A DNA stretch of 26,809 nt from CAIOZA01 sp964464375 (lineage in GTDB: Bacteria > Bacteroidota > Ignavibacteria > Kapaibacteriales > UBA2268). The stretch spans positions 1 through 26,809 of the forward strand of contig CAYXFU010000046.1 of NCBI GenBank assembly GCA_964464375.1, written 5' to 3'. This document shows positions 1 to 7,861 of the stretch, piece after piece (position 1 is the first letter of the stretch; every line of letters starts with the position of its first letter). The notes under the pieces were generated by a model that worked only from the letters and a program-made list of their open reading frames with translations, did no database searches and had not been told where the DNA came from. The position numbers were made by a program, and so were the translations under genes.

Positions 1-4
1 GCTA

Positions 5-49
5 CGCAGGCCTACGGCTCTCACGGTCGCTTCGCTCCCTCAGAATGAC
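5..49. repeat. Dispersed repeat, copy 1
   Basis: This 45-nt block matches 13094-13139 almost exactly, differing by a one-base indel and a substitution near the 3' end. Both copies end in the phrase CAGAATGAC. A related but diverged piece (TCATTCTGAC, then GAAGCGAAGAATCC) lies near 769-815. The block has no open frame of interest and sits between genes. It looks like an intergenic dispersed repeat, and whether it is mobile cannot be told from the window. Confidence 0.7.
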
Positions 50-159
50 AGAATCTTGGTTTTCTCAGCCTCATTCGCAGGAATGACAAGCTAGGAGCAG
101 AATTACAACAATTTTAGTTTGGTTCTAATGATTAATTTAGAATAAACAAAGGTATATAA

Positions 160-744
160 ATGAAATCTTTAAAAGCAGAATTTAAATTAAGTGCGGTCGA
201 TCCAAAGCAGTTCCCAAACACACAGTTTCCGGAAATTGCATTTTCGGGACGTTCGAATGTGGGGAAATCGTCGCTCCTCAACAATCTTGTAGGCAGCAAG
301 AAAGTAGCAAAGACCAGTTCCACACCGGGTAAAACACAGCAAATCAATTTCTTCCTTGTTGACGATAAATGGATGTTTGCCGATCTTCCGGGATTCGGTT
401 ATGCTAAGATTGCGAAAACTGAAAGAGAAAAATGGCTGAAGCTGAACATGAGCTATCTTTCGGACAGAGAGCAACTAAAGATAACATTTCTGCTGATTGA
501 CAGCCGTCACGATCCGATGGAAAGTGACATTACGATGATGGAATGGCTCGAAAACCACGAGAAGCCATTTGCAATTATCCTGACAAAATGCGATAAAATA
601 CCTAAGAAAATGGTGGAAGAGCGTCACGAGCAGGTCAAAGCCTTGCTTGCAAACTGCAAGTTCAATGTTGATACGATTCCACATTCTTCAGAAACGGGTA
701 ACGGAAGAGACAGTATAATAGGAATGATTAAGAGGATTTGCTGA
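160..744 (+). CDS. engB: Ribosome biogenesis GTP-binding protein EngB (YihA/YsxC)
   Basis: This is a TRAFAC-class GTPase of the EngB family, known to act in large ribosomal subunit assembly in the cytoplasm. Its 194 residues are the usual family length. Visible motifs are the G1 P-loop GRSNVGKS (30-37), the G2 region STPGKT (54-59), G3 DLPG (75-78) followed by the family-typical FGYA, G4 TKCD (142-145), and an SSE near 176-178 acting as G5. The ATG at 160 is preceded by AAAGG at a suitable distance. The gene stands alone: the next gene is convergent and the gap between them is full of repeats. No truncation or odd residues were seen. Confidence 0.96.
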   Translation: MKSLKAEFKLSAVDPKQFPNTQFPEIAFSGRSNVGKSSLLNNLVGSKKVAKTSSTPGKTQQINFFLVDDKWMFADLPGFGYAKIAKTEREKWLKLNMSYLSDREQLKITFLLIDSRHDPMESDITMMEWLENHEKPFAIILTKCDKIPKKMVEERHEQVKALLANCKFNVDTIPHSSETGNGRDSIIGMIKRIC

Positions 745-830
745 GAGGGTGTGTGAAATCTACGATTTTGTCATTCTGACCGAAACGGAGTGAAGCGAAG
801 AATCCAGGCTGTTTTACAGGAAAATTCAAA

Positions 831-870
831 TACAGAGATTCCTGAACAGGTCAGGTATTACAGTAAAATA
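831..870. repeat. 40-nt dispersed repeat, copy 1
   Basis: This block aligns to 12061-12100 without gaps at 32 of 40 positions. Both copies start TACA-AGATTCCT and contain AGG-T-AGGT followed by TTACA. Shortly after each copy comes a related TATAACAG-CAAAA phrase, at about 875-888 and 12140-12153. It lies in the engB-methyltransferase gap (745-1016), which holds only repeats and hairpins and no gene. Confidence 0.5.
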
Positions 871-892
871 AAGGTATAACAGCCAAAAACCA

Positions 893-916
893 GGGCACAG
901 CAAGCTGTGCCCCTAC
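893..916. repeat. Palindromic element, GTAGGGG/CCCCTAC family
   Basis: The arms GGGCACAGC and GCTGTGCCC are separated by AA, with CTAC following. The outer CCCCTAC end is shared with the elements at 11950-11977 and 21166-21189, while the inner arm sequence differs. It lies between the ends of two convergent genes, so it might act as a bidirectional terminator, although no T-run follows it. Confidence 0.6.
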
Positions 917-934
917 AAATACAGCATACAGTAG

Positions 935-954
935 ATTCCTGTATGCTCAGGAAT
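935..954. repeat. Short palindrome ATTCCTG-N6-CAGGAAT
   Basis: The arms ATTCCTG and CAGGAAT are separated by six bases, and GAC follows. The same element, with slightly different six-base centres, occurs at 8619-8638 and 26637-26656. All three copies are intergenic, which fits a dispersed REP-like repeat. Confidence 0.6.
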
Positions 955-1016
955 GACGGCAAGAAATGACTTTTCACACATTCTCCTTCGAGTGTGAAAC
1001 AAGATATTTAAAACTG

Positions 1017-1634
1017 TTAATCTTTCTTTAGAAGAATGAATCTGAATAATCCATTGAGAAGAGCAGGTTCATTATGAATAATTTTGAATTTAGTGACGGA
1101 TATTATATCTTCAATTCGCCGGTTAATGTCCGTTGCTAATATTTTTGAGAAAAAATTTATTCCTTTTCTAACATTACCTGCTTCACCGGACTTTAGAAAT
1201 TTATCAAATACTACAACTCTTCCAGAGGGTTTCAGTACTCTCTCTACCTCTTTTATTGTATCGATTGGATTAGGTATGACTGCGAGGATAAGATGCAGAA
1301 TTACGGCATCAAAGCTGTGATCAGGAAAATCCAGTTTTTGTCCATCCATAACATAAGCATTCACCTTGATTCCTAATGATTCTGCTTTTTTCTGAAGTTT
1401 ATGAATCATTGCCGGAGTAATATCAATAGCAGTAATATCTTTGATTGTTTTTAGGAACGGTAGATCCAGTCCTGTACCTGCACCGAGAATCAGAACTTTG
1501 TCATTCTGATTCAGCCGAAGCAGATCAATACTTATTTTCCTCTTTGGAGCTAGAGAATTGAGAAATAAATCATAATATGGTGAGTAGAATGAATATCTTA
1601 TTTTATTCCATTTATTAGTCAAGTAAAAAGCCAT
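1017..1634 (-). CDS. SAM-dependent class I methyltransferase (UbiE/Methyltransf_11-like)
   Basis: This 205-residue protein is a class I Rossmann-fold methyltransferase. Motif I, LILGAGTGLDL (48-58), binds S-adenosylmethionine. The acidic DITPAMI (71-77) should hold the ribose, and DFPDHSFDAVI (102-112) is the motif IV/post-II region typical of the UbiE/Methyltransf_11 group. The substrate cannot be read from sequence; relatives act on quinones, lipids or small molecules. Its ATG overlaps the stop codon of the upstream propeller gene by one base (TAATG), so it is probably translationally coupled to it, an odd pairing of a cytoplasmic enzyme with an exported protein. There is no signal peptide or membrane helix. 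Confidence 0.85.
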   Translation of the reverse strand: MAFYLTNKWNKIRYSFYSPYYDLFLNSLAPKRKISIDLLRLNQNDKVLILGAGTGLDLPFLKTIKDITAIDITPAMIHKLQKKAESLGIKVNAYVMDGQKLDFPDHSFDAVILHLILAVIPNPIDTIKEVERVLKPSGRVVVFDKFLKSGEAGNVRKGINFFSKILATDINRRIEDIISVTKFKIIHNEPALLNGLFRFILLKKD

Positions 1635-4099
1635 TATCTGTTGATGATTATACTCTTGTTATACATTCCCGAATTGGTTTTGATTACTAATGAATAAGAG
1701 CCTGAAGAAAGTTTCTCTGTATTTAAAAAGAAATCATTTTTTCCTTTAAGAATATCTCCGGTATATATGTGTTTAACAAAATTGCCAGTGATGTCATAGA
1801 TGATAATGCTTGCTTTGCAGTCAATTTCTGAATCAAAGCTAAGTGTAATCGATTTTCCAGCTGGGTTCGGGTATGCTATCAGATCATTGATATGCGTTGG
1901 CTCAATTGGTTCAACACTTACAGGTCTCTTTGTCCATCTCGCAAAGTTGGATGAAGAATTCTTGTAGCCGGCAGTTGTGAAATAGCCCCCCACATATAGA
2001 TCATTTTTATATACAGCCATTGAGCTACCACGTCCGGGAACATTCCCATAAAGCAAACCTGAACCGAGTGGATAAAACTTATTATCAATTGAAGAATATC
2101 TAGCAATACTATTACATTTTACTTCGGATGCTGTTGGGAAATTACCAGTTAAGTAAATGTCTCCACCCCATTTTGTAATTGCTGACACAGAGCCTTCAAT
2201 GCCATTTTCAAGCTTATACCATTGTTTTGACGTACTATTCCACCTCACAATGCTATTGGCTTTCAGGCTGTCCGGACCGGTGAAGCTACCTCCAAAGTAG
2301 AAATCATCATTATCTATGAATAAAGTATAAACTGAACCGGGAATGGATGACTCAAAAGCTTTCCATTCCTTGGTTTGGGGATTCCAAGAGGCAACATTAA
2401 CAGCGTTAACATCGCCGGCTTTATCAAATGTCCCTACTACATATATCAATCCATCATTTCCCCTAACAATTTTCTCCGGTGAAGGTTTCTTAGTTGAATC
2501 ATTTCTTGTCAAACCTTTTCCCATCTGTTCCCACTTAGTACCATTCCAATGTGTAATATAATTAACCTGAGTAATTGTATCATTGAGTCCATCAGGAACT
2601 TCAGTGAAATTCCCGCCGATATAAATGTCATCGTCAGCCAGAACGAGTATAGGACCTAAATCTCCGTCGTTTCCTCTAATACCGTAACCAATCTGTTCCC
2701 AGGTTTTTTTTGAATCAATCCATTTTGCAACGTTTATTAATCTGATGCTATCCGCATAGTTAAACCAACCAGTGAAATAAATAGTATCCTGAAGTGCCTG
2801 CACAGAATAGACTACATTCGATGTCGGTGTAAGACCATTGTTGCATCCAATCCAATCTAATCCGTTATATTTTGCTATACCATAAGAAATAGCGTTGCCA
2901 GTCCGAACAAAACCGCCACCCGCATATAAAATGTCATTTTTAGTATCAATTGTTAGGTCAGAAATAGCAGAAATTGTACCATTACGAGCTGTTGTCATAA
3001 AACCGACTAATTTACTGCCTGTCCATTCGATGATTCCCCAGCAGTCAGTAAAGCCGACCTTTGTGAAATAGCCTCCAAAGTAAACATGACCAGATGAATC
3101 CTTTGCCATACACAAAACAGATGGGTTATCTACACCAGACAATAAAGAATTGTTATCAATCATTGCCCATTGACCTGAGATAAACTTAGCAATATTTTTT
3201 ATGTAGGTATTATCACCGGAACCTTCAAAAAAACCACCGGCATACAGAATGCCCTTACTGTGCTGCAATGCTGTAACCTGCGAATTCAGTCCATCGCCGA
3301 GGGATTTCCATGATGTACCATCATATATAGCAACATTCTCAGAAATAGCAGTCCCATCGGCATCAGCGAAGATTCCTCCGGCATAGAGATTACCTTTATC
3401 GTCGGTTGTCAGAGAGAGAACTTTACTCCCGGATTCAGAGCCTAGTTTATTTCCAAGATCTTTAAATTTATTATCATTCTTATCCAAATATAGGACTCTG
3501 CTGTACACAGTGAGATAATCAACAGAATATTCAAAATCGCCGGCAACGCAGATAGTATTGTTGTAATTGATAATTGCTCTAACCTCACCATCAAATCCCG
3601 GGTATTGATGCCATTGAGTTCCGTCCCACATAGCAATCCTTCCTGTTGCCTGGTCTCCGGCAGTTGTGAAGGTGCCGCCTATCCAAAGATTTCCATCTGA
3701 ATCAAAGCAAATTGCATTGATCTTTCCATTAATACCGCCTCCGACAGAATCCCAACGAACACCATCCCAAACCGCAAGAAACTTGGCTTTTGAACCTGTG
3801 ATTGACTCAAATGTTCCACCAACATAGATTTTTTCATCATGTTTTGCAATGGTGCGATAACTTCCTCCACCTGTGGTACCGAGCACTTCGTATTCCCGTG
3901 AGGATTTATTTAATAGGATTAATCTGCCATATTCGTTGTAATAAACATTATCGTCGTCAACATACAAAGCTCTAACCTCATCCTGAGAGGGCATGGCAAA
4001 TTCTTTGCTCCAATAAATGTCATCAGGATCGGCTTGTGCGAATAAAAATAGAAATGGGATAACAATGGATATTGCGATTGTTAGGATGTGCTTTTTCAT
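1634..4099 (-). CDS. Exported beta-propeller-type repeat protein with T9SS sorting tail
   Basis: This is an 821-residue secreted protein. An N-terminal signal peptide (KKHILTIAISIVIPFLFLFA) is followed by about 13 repeats of roughly 45-60 residues. Each repeat carries a hydrophobic strand of the type (I/L)Y(V/A/F)GG-F, for example IYVGGTF, LWIGGTF, LYAGGIF, VYFGGYF and IYIGGNF, often followed by TTAGD-like residues. A W-DG or W-G phrase (WDGTQWH, HWNGTKWE) recurs between them. This resembles Kelch/delta-60-type propeller repeats. The last 80 or so residues (YPNPAGKSITLSF, then IIIYDITGNFVKHI and LSSGSYSLVI) form a Por-secretion C-terminal domain, so the protein probably crosses the outer membrane by the type IX system and is surface-attached or released. 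No enzymatic motif was seen; an adhesive or binding role is a guess. Confidence 0.88.
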   Translation of the reverse strand: MKKHILTIAISIVIPFLFLFAQADPDDIYWSKEFAMPSQDEVRALYVDDDNVYYNEYGRLILLNKSSREYEVLGTTGGGSYRTIAKHDEKIYVGGTFESITGSKAKFLAVWDGVRWDSVGGGINGKINAICFDSDGNLWIGGTFTTAGDQATGRIAMWDGTQWHQYPGFDGEVRAIINYNNTICVAGDFEYSVDYLTVYSRVLYLDKNDNKFKDLGNKLGSESGSKVLSLTTDDKGNLYAGGIFADADGTAISENVAIYDGTSWKSLGDGLNSQVTALQHSKGILYAGGFFEGSGDNTYIKNIAKFISGQWAMIDNNSLLSGVDNPSVLCMAKDSSGHVYFGGYFTKVGFTDCWGIIEWTGSKLVGFMTTARNGTISAISDLTIDTKNDILYAGGGFVRTGNAISYGIAKYNGLDWIGCNNGLTPTSNVVYSVQALQDTIYFTGWFNYADSIRLINVAKWIDSKKTWEQIGYGIRGNDGDLGPILVLADDDIYIGGNFTEVPDGLNDTITQVNYITHWNGTKWEQMGKGLTRNDSTKKPSPEKIVRGNDGLIYVVGTFDKAGDVNAVNVASWNPQTKEWKAFESSIPGSVYTLFIDNDDFYFGGSFTGPDSLKANSIVRWNSTSKQWYKLENGIEGSVSAITKWGGDIYLTGNFPTASEVKCNSIARYSSIDNKFYPLGSGLLYGNVPGRGSSMAVYKNDLYVGGYFTTAGYKNSSSNFARWTKRPVSVEPIEPTHINDLIAYPNPAGKSITLSFDSEIDCKASIIIYDITGNFVKHIYTGDILKGKNDFFLNTEKLSSGSYSLVIKTNSGMYNKSIIINR

Positions 4100-4157
4100 A
4101 TCATTTTCTCTGAAAGTATAATGAAGAACGAAAATTAATCAAATTTAAGTCAAATTT

Positions 4158-4187
4158 CAAAAATAATATTGAAAATCTATAATCAAT
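4158..4187 (-). promoter_or_regulatory. Putative Bacteroidota-type promoter of the propeller gene
   Basis: Read on the minus strand, ATTG (4187-4184) is followed by 18 nt and then TATTTTTG (4165-4158). This fits the TTTG-N19-TAnnTTTG consensus of Bacteroidota housekeeping promoters. Transcription would start near 4151, leaving an untranslated leader of about 50 nt before the ATG at 4099. The same ATTG-N18-TATTTTTG arrangement occurs before nuoE. Confidence 0.45.
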
Positions 4188-4198
4188 CAGTGTTGTAA

Positions 4199-5221
4199 TT
4201 AAGGAGTAATGATTCCCCGAGCTGCTTTCCTTATTATCTCTCGGTATTCCTTTTCAGAATCTTCTTTCACTACCAGTGTTTTCTTTTTGATAATCTCCAG
4301 ATGGGATTTAGTTATCTGACAAAGGTATAAATCGAGCAGAGCACCAAATTCAGAACGTTCAAGATTGCCTGTAATATAATAACCAACTTCCATTTCACTG
4401 AGGGATTTGATCTCGCTGGAGGTTGGAGACATATAGTTCTCTATACCAACAAGATTGAATAGAGTATAAACTGAATCACGTGTTTGAATATCATATATAG
4501 CATAATCATTGCTTTGTTTGATCTCGTCGAATATTGTTTCGACAGCATCGTAGGAAGATACTTCCTTATGTGCGAAAATGTCCCATGCCGGAAGTTCGTT
4601 ACTATTTATGTAATTGATACCACCGATCATAAGAGTGGGAACAGGTTTGACCCAATTGGAATCGCTGGTTTTGAAAATTGACGAATCCTTTTGTACAACA
4701 GCAAAGGCACGCATAGTTGCAGTCAGAAGTTCTGGATCATAGAGCATTTTCTCATCTTTCATCCTTTTGTAACGCAATGAAGCATAACCAACTCCACCTG
4801 ATTTAACAGAAGTGTCTTTCGCATTAATTGATGAAATATCAACCCTGATCATATTTTCTATTACGTTAATTCCCATGAAATAAATGTAGTCAGCTTTGAA
4901 TTTATTGGCAATAATAAGTGGAGTTGTGTTCGAATCTCCCTTTGAGAGCATATCACCTACCAAAGATTTAATTGAATCACTATTGACGAGTCCGAATTTA
5001 CCGGAGGCAAGTGCCGCAAAGTTCAGAGCGGCTTCTGCTTTGAACATAGTGATATCAGAAGTATTGCGTCCCATATTAACATTAGCAAGCATAATCAACT
5101 TCTTACTTGCCGAATCAGTTGATGAGCCTTTGGCAGAAGCTGCTGACGGTGAAATCTGAAAACTAAATATTAAAACCACCAAGATTAAAAGCATTTTGCC
5201 CATGTCATTAAACCTAATCAT
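4199..5221 (-). CDS. Exported protein of unknown function (weakly TolB-N/FlgO-like)
   Basis: This 340-residue protein begins with a short charged segment, then a hydrophobic signal (MLLILVVLIFSFQISPSAASA). I place the start at the ATG at 5221. The frame is open further up to a TTG at 5275, but that codon lies inside a TAnnTTTG promoter box. ATGs at 5203 and 5194 are also possible starts. The mature part contains IIANKFKADYIYFMGINVIENMIRVDI, given here only as a pattern: a helix, an A-YI strand, then an RV-I strand. This is reminiscent of TolB-N/FlgO/LpoB-type folds in which exported proteins report on or scaffold envelope machinery. The family is not recognised with confidence. It lies upstream of, and co-directional with, the propeller gene, which has its own promoter. 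Confidence 0.7.
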   Translation of the reverse strand: MIRFNDMGKMLLILVVLIFSFQISPSAASAKGSSTDSASKKLIMLANVNMGRNTSDITMFKAEAALNFAALASGKFGLVNSDSIKSLVGDMLSKGDSNTTPLIIANKFKADYIYFMGINVIENMIRVDISSINAKDTSVKSGGVGYASLRYKRMKDEKMLYDPELLTATMRAFAVVQKDSSIFKTSDSNWVKPVPTLMIGGINYINSNELPAWDIFAHKEVSSYDAVETIFDEIKQSNDYAIYDIQTRDSVYTLFNLVGIENYMSPTSSEIKSLSEMEVGYYITGNLERSEFGALLDLYLCQITKSHLEIIKKKTLVVKEDSEKEYREIIRKAARGIITP

Positions 5222-5272
5222 ATAATCCAATTCAAATGTTGTTGTTACTGCCGGATATAAACGAATAAATAT

Positions 5273-5280
5273 CAAAAGTA
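5273..5280 (-). promoter_or_regulatory. Putative -7 box upstream of the exported protein gene
   Basis: The minus strand reads TACTTTTG, a full match to TAnnTTTG. No good TTG lies 18-20 nt further upstream, so only half the promoter is supported. Its position argues against the TTG at 5275 as a start codon and for translation beginning at 5221 or later. Confidence 0.35.
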
Positions 5281-5454
5281 TTCGATTGGGTGTTAATTAA
5301 GGTGCTCTCTTCAAAATTCCATATTTATTTACAATTACAATCACTGAATTGAATAAACGTGTTGAAAAAAGAAATATAATCTCATTGAATAACGAACAAT
5401 TTGAAAATTATTATTCCGGCAAAGGTTGGAAATTAATATTAACGAGGTGATTAA

Positions 5455-5922
5455 ATGAACAATCTATTTAAGGCACTCCTTGTAGTGTTTCTCTTAGTCA
5501 TATCCTTATATCAAGTTAAATGTGATAATATGCCAGTTAAGTTTTTTAAAATAACTAGTTTATCTTCGTTAAGTTTAATTGATTCAATTCTAGTCAACCC
5601 AAATTCATTAGAATTACTAGTAAACGATACTAGTAATTTTCGAATTTATAAATCAAGTTTGATTTCTAAAAATGGTTATTTATTAAAACTTATTGATTAT
5701 TTAAAAATAAATAAGTTTAATGAATATTTTATTGATAGGTTCGGTGGTGAAGGGTTTAAAGATTCAACAGAAACAATAAGTGAAAAAATGTACATTGAGA
5801 TTTATTCAAAAAAAAATAGAGAACAAGTCTATATATTTCTTGATATTATTCTACCTGAAAAACAATGGAAAATTAATGATATAATCATTAAAAGATCAGA
5901 GAGTATTAATAATCATGATTAA
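5455..5922 (+). CDS. Small secreted protein of unknown function
   Basis: This 155-residue protein starts with a clear signal peptide (NNLFKALLVVFLLVISLYQV followed by KCD). Its cysteine at about residue 23 is not in a good lipobox. The rest is rich in Ser, Ile, Lys and Asn with alternating polar and hydrophobic residues, consistent with a small beta-rich periplasmic or surface protein. An ACGAGGTGA ribosome-binding site precedes the ATG. The DNA is clearly more AT-rich than engB or pepF, suggesting recent acquisition or weak codon selection. The stop codon is only 3 nt from the start of an open gene remnant. The family is not recognised. Confidence 0.6.
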   Translation: MNNLFKALLVVFLLVISLYQVKCDNMPVKFFKITSLSSLSLIDSILVNPNSLELLVNDTSNFRIYKSSLISKNGYLLKLIDYLKINKFNEYFIDRFGGEGFKDSTETISEKMYIEIYSKKNREQVYIFLDIILPEKQWKINDIIIKRSESINNHD

Positions 5923-5925
5923 TGA

Positions 5926-6081
5926 GACAGGATCTTCGCCTTCTATGATATACAGTGGGAAAGAGATGAAGAATCGCGGTTTATGGTCATGGGTGTCAGG
6001 CAATACGATCCGAAAACGGGTGATTCTGTATTCGTGGGACAATCATCCTTGATTGTCGCCTTTCGATTAATCAGAAAATAA
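5926..6081 (+). pseudogene. C-terminal remnant of a larger gene (faintly Rhs/YD-repeat-like)
   Basis: This 51-codon open stretch directly follows an in-frame TGA and has no start codon near its beginning. It translates to protein-like sequence: FAFYDIQWERDEE near the front, GVRQYDPKTG in the middle, and a hydrophobic, arginine-bearing end (SLIVAFRLIRK) before TAA. The G-R-YDP-TG phrase resembles the Rhs/YD-repeat core signature, but the resemblance is short and could be chance. Base composition is less AT-rich than both neighbours, marking it as a foreign scrap. A palindromic repeat (6038-6057) forms its last third, so the original end may have been replaced by the repeat. Confidence 0.45.
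6038..6057. repeat. Palindromic element with CAATCATCC core, copy 1
   Basis: The arms GACAATCA and TGATTGTC are separated by TCCT. It lies inside the open remnant 5926-6081. The core and orientation-defining loop match, in reverse, the element at 6084-6104. The flanking GTGG and GCC look like decayed GTAGGG/CCC ends of the wider palindrome family. Confidence 0.6.
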
Positions 6082-6083
6082 AC

Positions 6084-6104
6084 GGTCAATCAGGATGATT
6101 GACC
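6084..6104. repeat. Palindromic element with CAATCATCC core, copy 2 (inverted)
   Basis: The arms GGTCAATCA and TGATTGACC are perfect complements around a GGA loop and are followed by TACC. Read on the minus strand it begins GGTAGGTCAATCATCC, which places it in the same family as 6038-6057 but in the opposite direction, 26 nt away. No T-run follows, so a simple terminator role is not obvious. Confidence 0.6.
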
Positions 6105-6214
6105 TACCAAAAGAAGTTGGTACGCATTCTGTCAGTTTAATATTATCCAATACAAATCGTCGTAAAATGTAATGGAATTTAAAGAATTATTTTACTAAGA
6201 ATAATGATGTTAAA

Positions 6215-6541
6215 ATGAAAAAACAAAAAATTACTTTAATTGTTATTTGTTTATTATTATTTATTTCTTGCGAAAAGCAATTTAATCGAGATAAATGGCA
6301 AAATGATACCAAAAGTAGAAAGGCAATGATTAAGGATCTAACAACAAATGTTTTAACAAATAAAAATAAAAGCGAAATAATATATTTACTTGGAGAACCA
6401 AACAAAGCTTATTTTAAAAATTCCGATTTTGTTTATTATTTAGGTAATGAATCTGGAATTATCTCTATTGATTCTGAGTGGTTTCTTATTTTTTTGGATT
6501 CAAACAAAAAGTATTATAGATATGAAATAAAAACTGACTAA
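6215..6541 (+). CDS. Small lipoprotein, SmpA/BamE-like
   Basis: This 108-residue protein has a lysine-rich start, a hydrophobic stretch and a lipobox (LLFISC, cysteine at residue 20), so it should be lipidated and anchored in the envelope. The mature part contains KSEIIYLLGEPNKAYF and then FVYYLGNES. This is the 'lllGeP...YYlG' pattern of the SmpA/OmlA (BamE-like) and related small outer-membrane lipoproteins. The match is motif-level only and does not establish membership of the BAM complex. The gene is strongly AT-rich and sits in the accessory stretch between the palindromic repeats and an orphan antitoxin-like gene. Confidence 0.65.
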   Translation: MKKQKITLIVICLLLFISCEKQFNRDKWQNDTKSRKAMIKDLTTNVLTNKNKSEIIYLLGEPNKAYFKNSDFVYYLGNESGIISIDSEWFLIFLDSNKKYYRYEIKTD

Positions 6542-6624
6542 TTTAATAAACCTACAATTTTTTATTTGCAGTTTTTTTTAAGTTTACTTCGATATTGATC
6601 AACCAATTATAGGTAATCACTACA

Positions 6625-6825
6625 ATGACAAATATTAATCTGACTGATTCAGTACTTGAAAGTAAGAACTGTTTTGAACGCAGATTGAGTGCGAAAGATT
6701 TAAGAAAATTATCTCGTGAGGAACGATCTGCTCTAATACTTAAAATGACCGAGGAATCAATTCCCGTTTATAATAAATATAAAGATGAGTTATTTGTCGA
6801 TGAAACAGGTGATGGAATTGAATAA
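6625..6825 (+). CDS. Antitoxin-like small protein, apparently orphan
   Basis: This 66-residue acidic protein has the pattern LSAKDLRKLSREERSALIL, then a helix ending in VYNKYKDEL and a tail DETGDGIE. It is reminiscent of short antitoxins ('LRKLP-EER--IL', acidic tail ending in a D/E-rich motif) that precede PIN-domain toxins in toxin-antitoxin pairs. No toxin gene follows: the next 110 bases contain no PIN-like frame, and the following gene is an unrelated exported SPOR protein. It could be a remnant of a lost pair or a stand-alone regulator. The identification rests on pattern memory, so confidence is low. Confidence 0.45.
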   Translation: MTNINLTDSVLESKNCFERRLSAKDLRKLSREERSALILKMTEESIPVYNKYKDELFVDETGDGIE

Positions 6826-6935
6826 TAGTTTTATTGAATCAAAATATCACAAAATTCATAGGAATTTTTCAAAAATTATTAGTAAATTAGAAGATATTTT
6901 AAATACACATATTCAACAAGAATCCGGGGGGATTT

Positions 6936-7739
6936 ATGAAGGCATTTATATATTTAGTATTATTTGCATTTCTTGTTAATCTGACTATTGGCAATGCGCA
7001 GTCAGACAGGATTCGCTATTATCTTCAGCTCGTTGCACAGGGTAAAGTTGACGAAGTAAAAAGGGATTTACCCGACATGCTTATGGATTATCCGGATGAT
7101 CCGGGTATTCAGCTTCTTCATGCCGTTGTAATCGATGACGCTTTCAAAGCTGTTGATGTTTACGAACGCATCGTCAAGAAATATCCAACTAGTGATTATG
7201 CCGACGATGCATACTGGCGCATAGTACAATTCTACAGCGTTAAGGGCGATACTGGCAGAGCTTCGTCAGAACTGGAAGCTTACAGGAAGGCTTTCCCGAC
7301 ATCGCAATATCTTGCTATTGCAACAGATGCACTGCGTGCCGCTGTTGGCGTTACCAAGACATCAGGGAGAACCAGCGTTATTTCCCTTACTAAGAATCAT
7401 AAGGAAAGCGAGAAGCCTAAGGATCCCGAGAAAAAGCAGGTAGCACCGGCTAAGAAGGAAGTTGAGAAAAAGGAAACCAAAGAAACTGTTCCCACAACAA
7501 AGAAAAAGGGCACTTACGGTCTGCAGGTTGGTATCTACAGCACACAAGAAGCAGCAGATTCTGAAGTTGAAAGATTCAAAGGTATGAGGTTAAAAGCTGA
7601 AATCCTGAATAAAATTATAAATGGAGATCCGAAGTTTGCTGTAGTGATTGGCGATTACTCAACCAAGGAATCAGCCGAAGCAGCAAAGAACATCGTTCAG
7701 CAGCAGTGCAATTGCAGCCCGTTGATATTTGAGAAATAG
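6936..7739 (+). CDS. Exported TPR-like protein with C-terminal SPOR domain
   Basis: This is a 267-residue envelope protein. A signal peptide (KAFIYLVLFAFLVNLTIGNA) leads into TPR-like helices (about 25-135) with paired phrases typical of BamD/YbgF repeats (VYERIVKKYPTSDYADDAYW, then AYRKAFPTSQYL). A Lys/Glu/Pro-rich linker (about 155-190) follows, then a SPOR domain (about 193-267: YGLQVGIYSTQEAADSEVER, KFAVVIGDYSTKESAEAA). SPOR domains bind denuded peptidoglycan glycans at division sites, so a role in septal wall remodelling or division is likely. The ATG at 6936 follows a G-rich site (CGGGGGGATTT). A hairpin at 7806-7828 probably ends transcription. Base composition returns to normal here after the AT-rich stretch. 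Confidence 0.85.
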   Translation: MKAFIYLVLFAFLVNLTIGNAQSDRIRYYLQLVAQGKVDEVKRDLPDMLMDYPDDPGIQLLHAVVIDDAFKAVDVYERIVKKYPTSDYADDAYWRIVQFYSVKGDTGRASSELEAYRKAFPTSQYLAIATDALRAAVGVTKTSGRTSVISLTKNHKESEKPKDPEKKQVAPAKKEVEKKETKETVPTTKKKGTYGLQVGIYSTQEAADSEVERFKGMRLKAEILNKIINGDPKFAVVIGDYSTKESAEAAKNIVQQQCNCSPLIFEK

Positions 7740-7805
7740 GACTGAATAATCTTTTCTGAGGCTATTTATGTTTGACGTGAATAAATCGGATGAATGAACA
7801 GTAAT

Positions 7806-7828
7806 AAAGGGGCTTCTGAAGTCCCTTT
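7806..7828 (+). terminator. Terminator-like hairpin after the SPOR gene
   Basis: The arms AAAGGGGCTTC and GAAGTCCCTTT pair with one G-U and run into TTTT. It is nearly identical to the hairpin at 8581-8601. The two bracket the DUF1003 gene. Confidence 0.65.
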
Positions 7829-7861
7829 TCAATATTTCACAAAAATATTGCTTAAATAATT

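Noticed and set aside
6785..6979. 64-codon open frame overlapping the antitoxin-like gene and the SPOR gene
   Set aside because: It overlaps two better-supported genes in another frame, lacks protein character, and its start has no ribosome-binding site.
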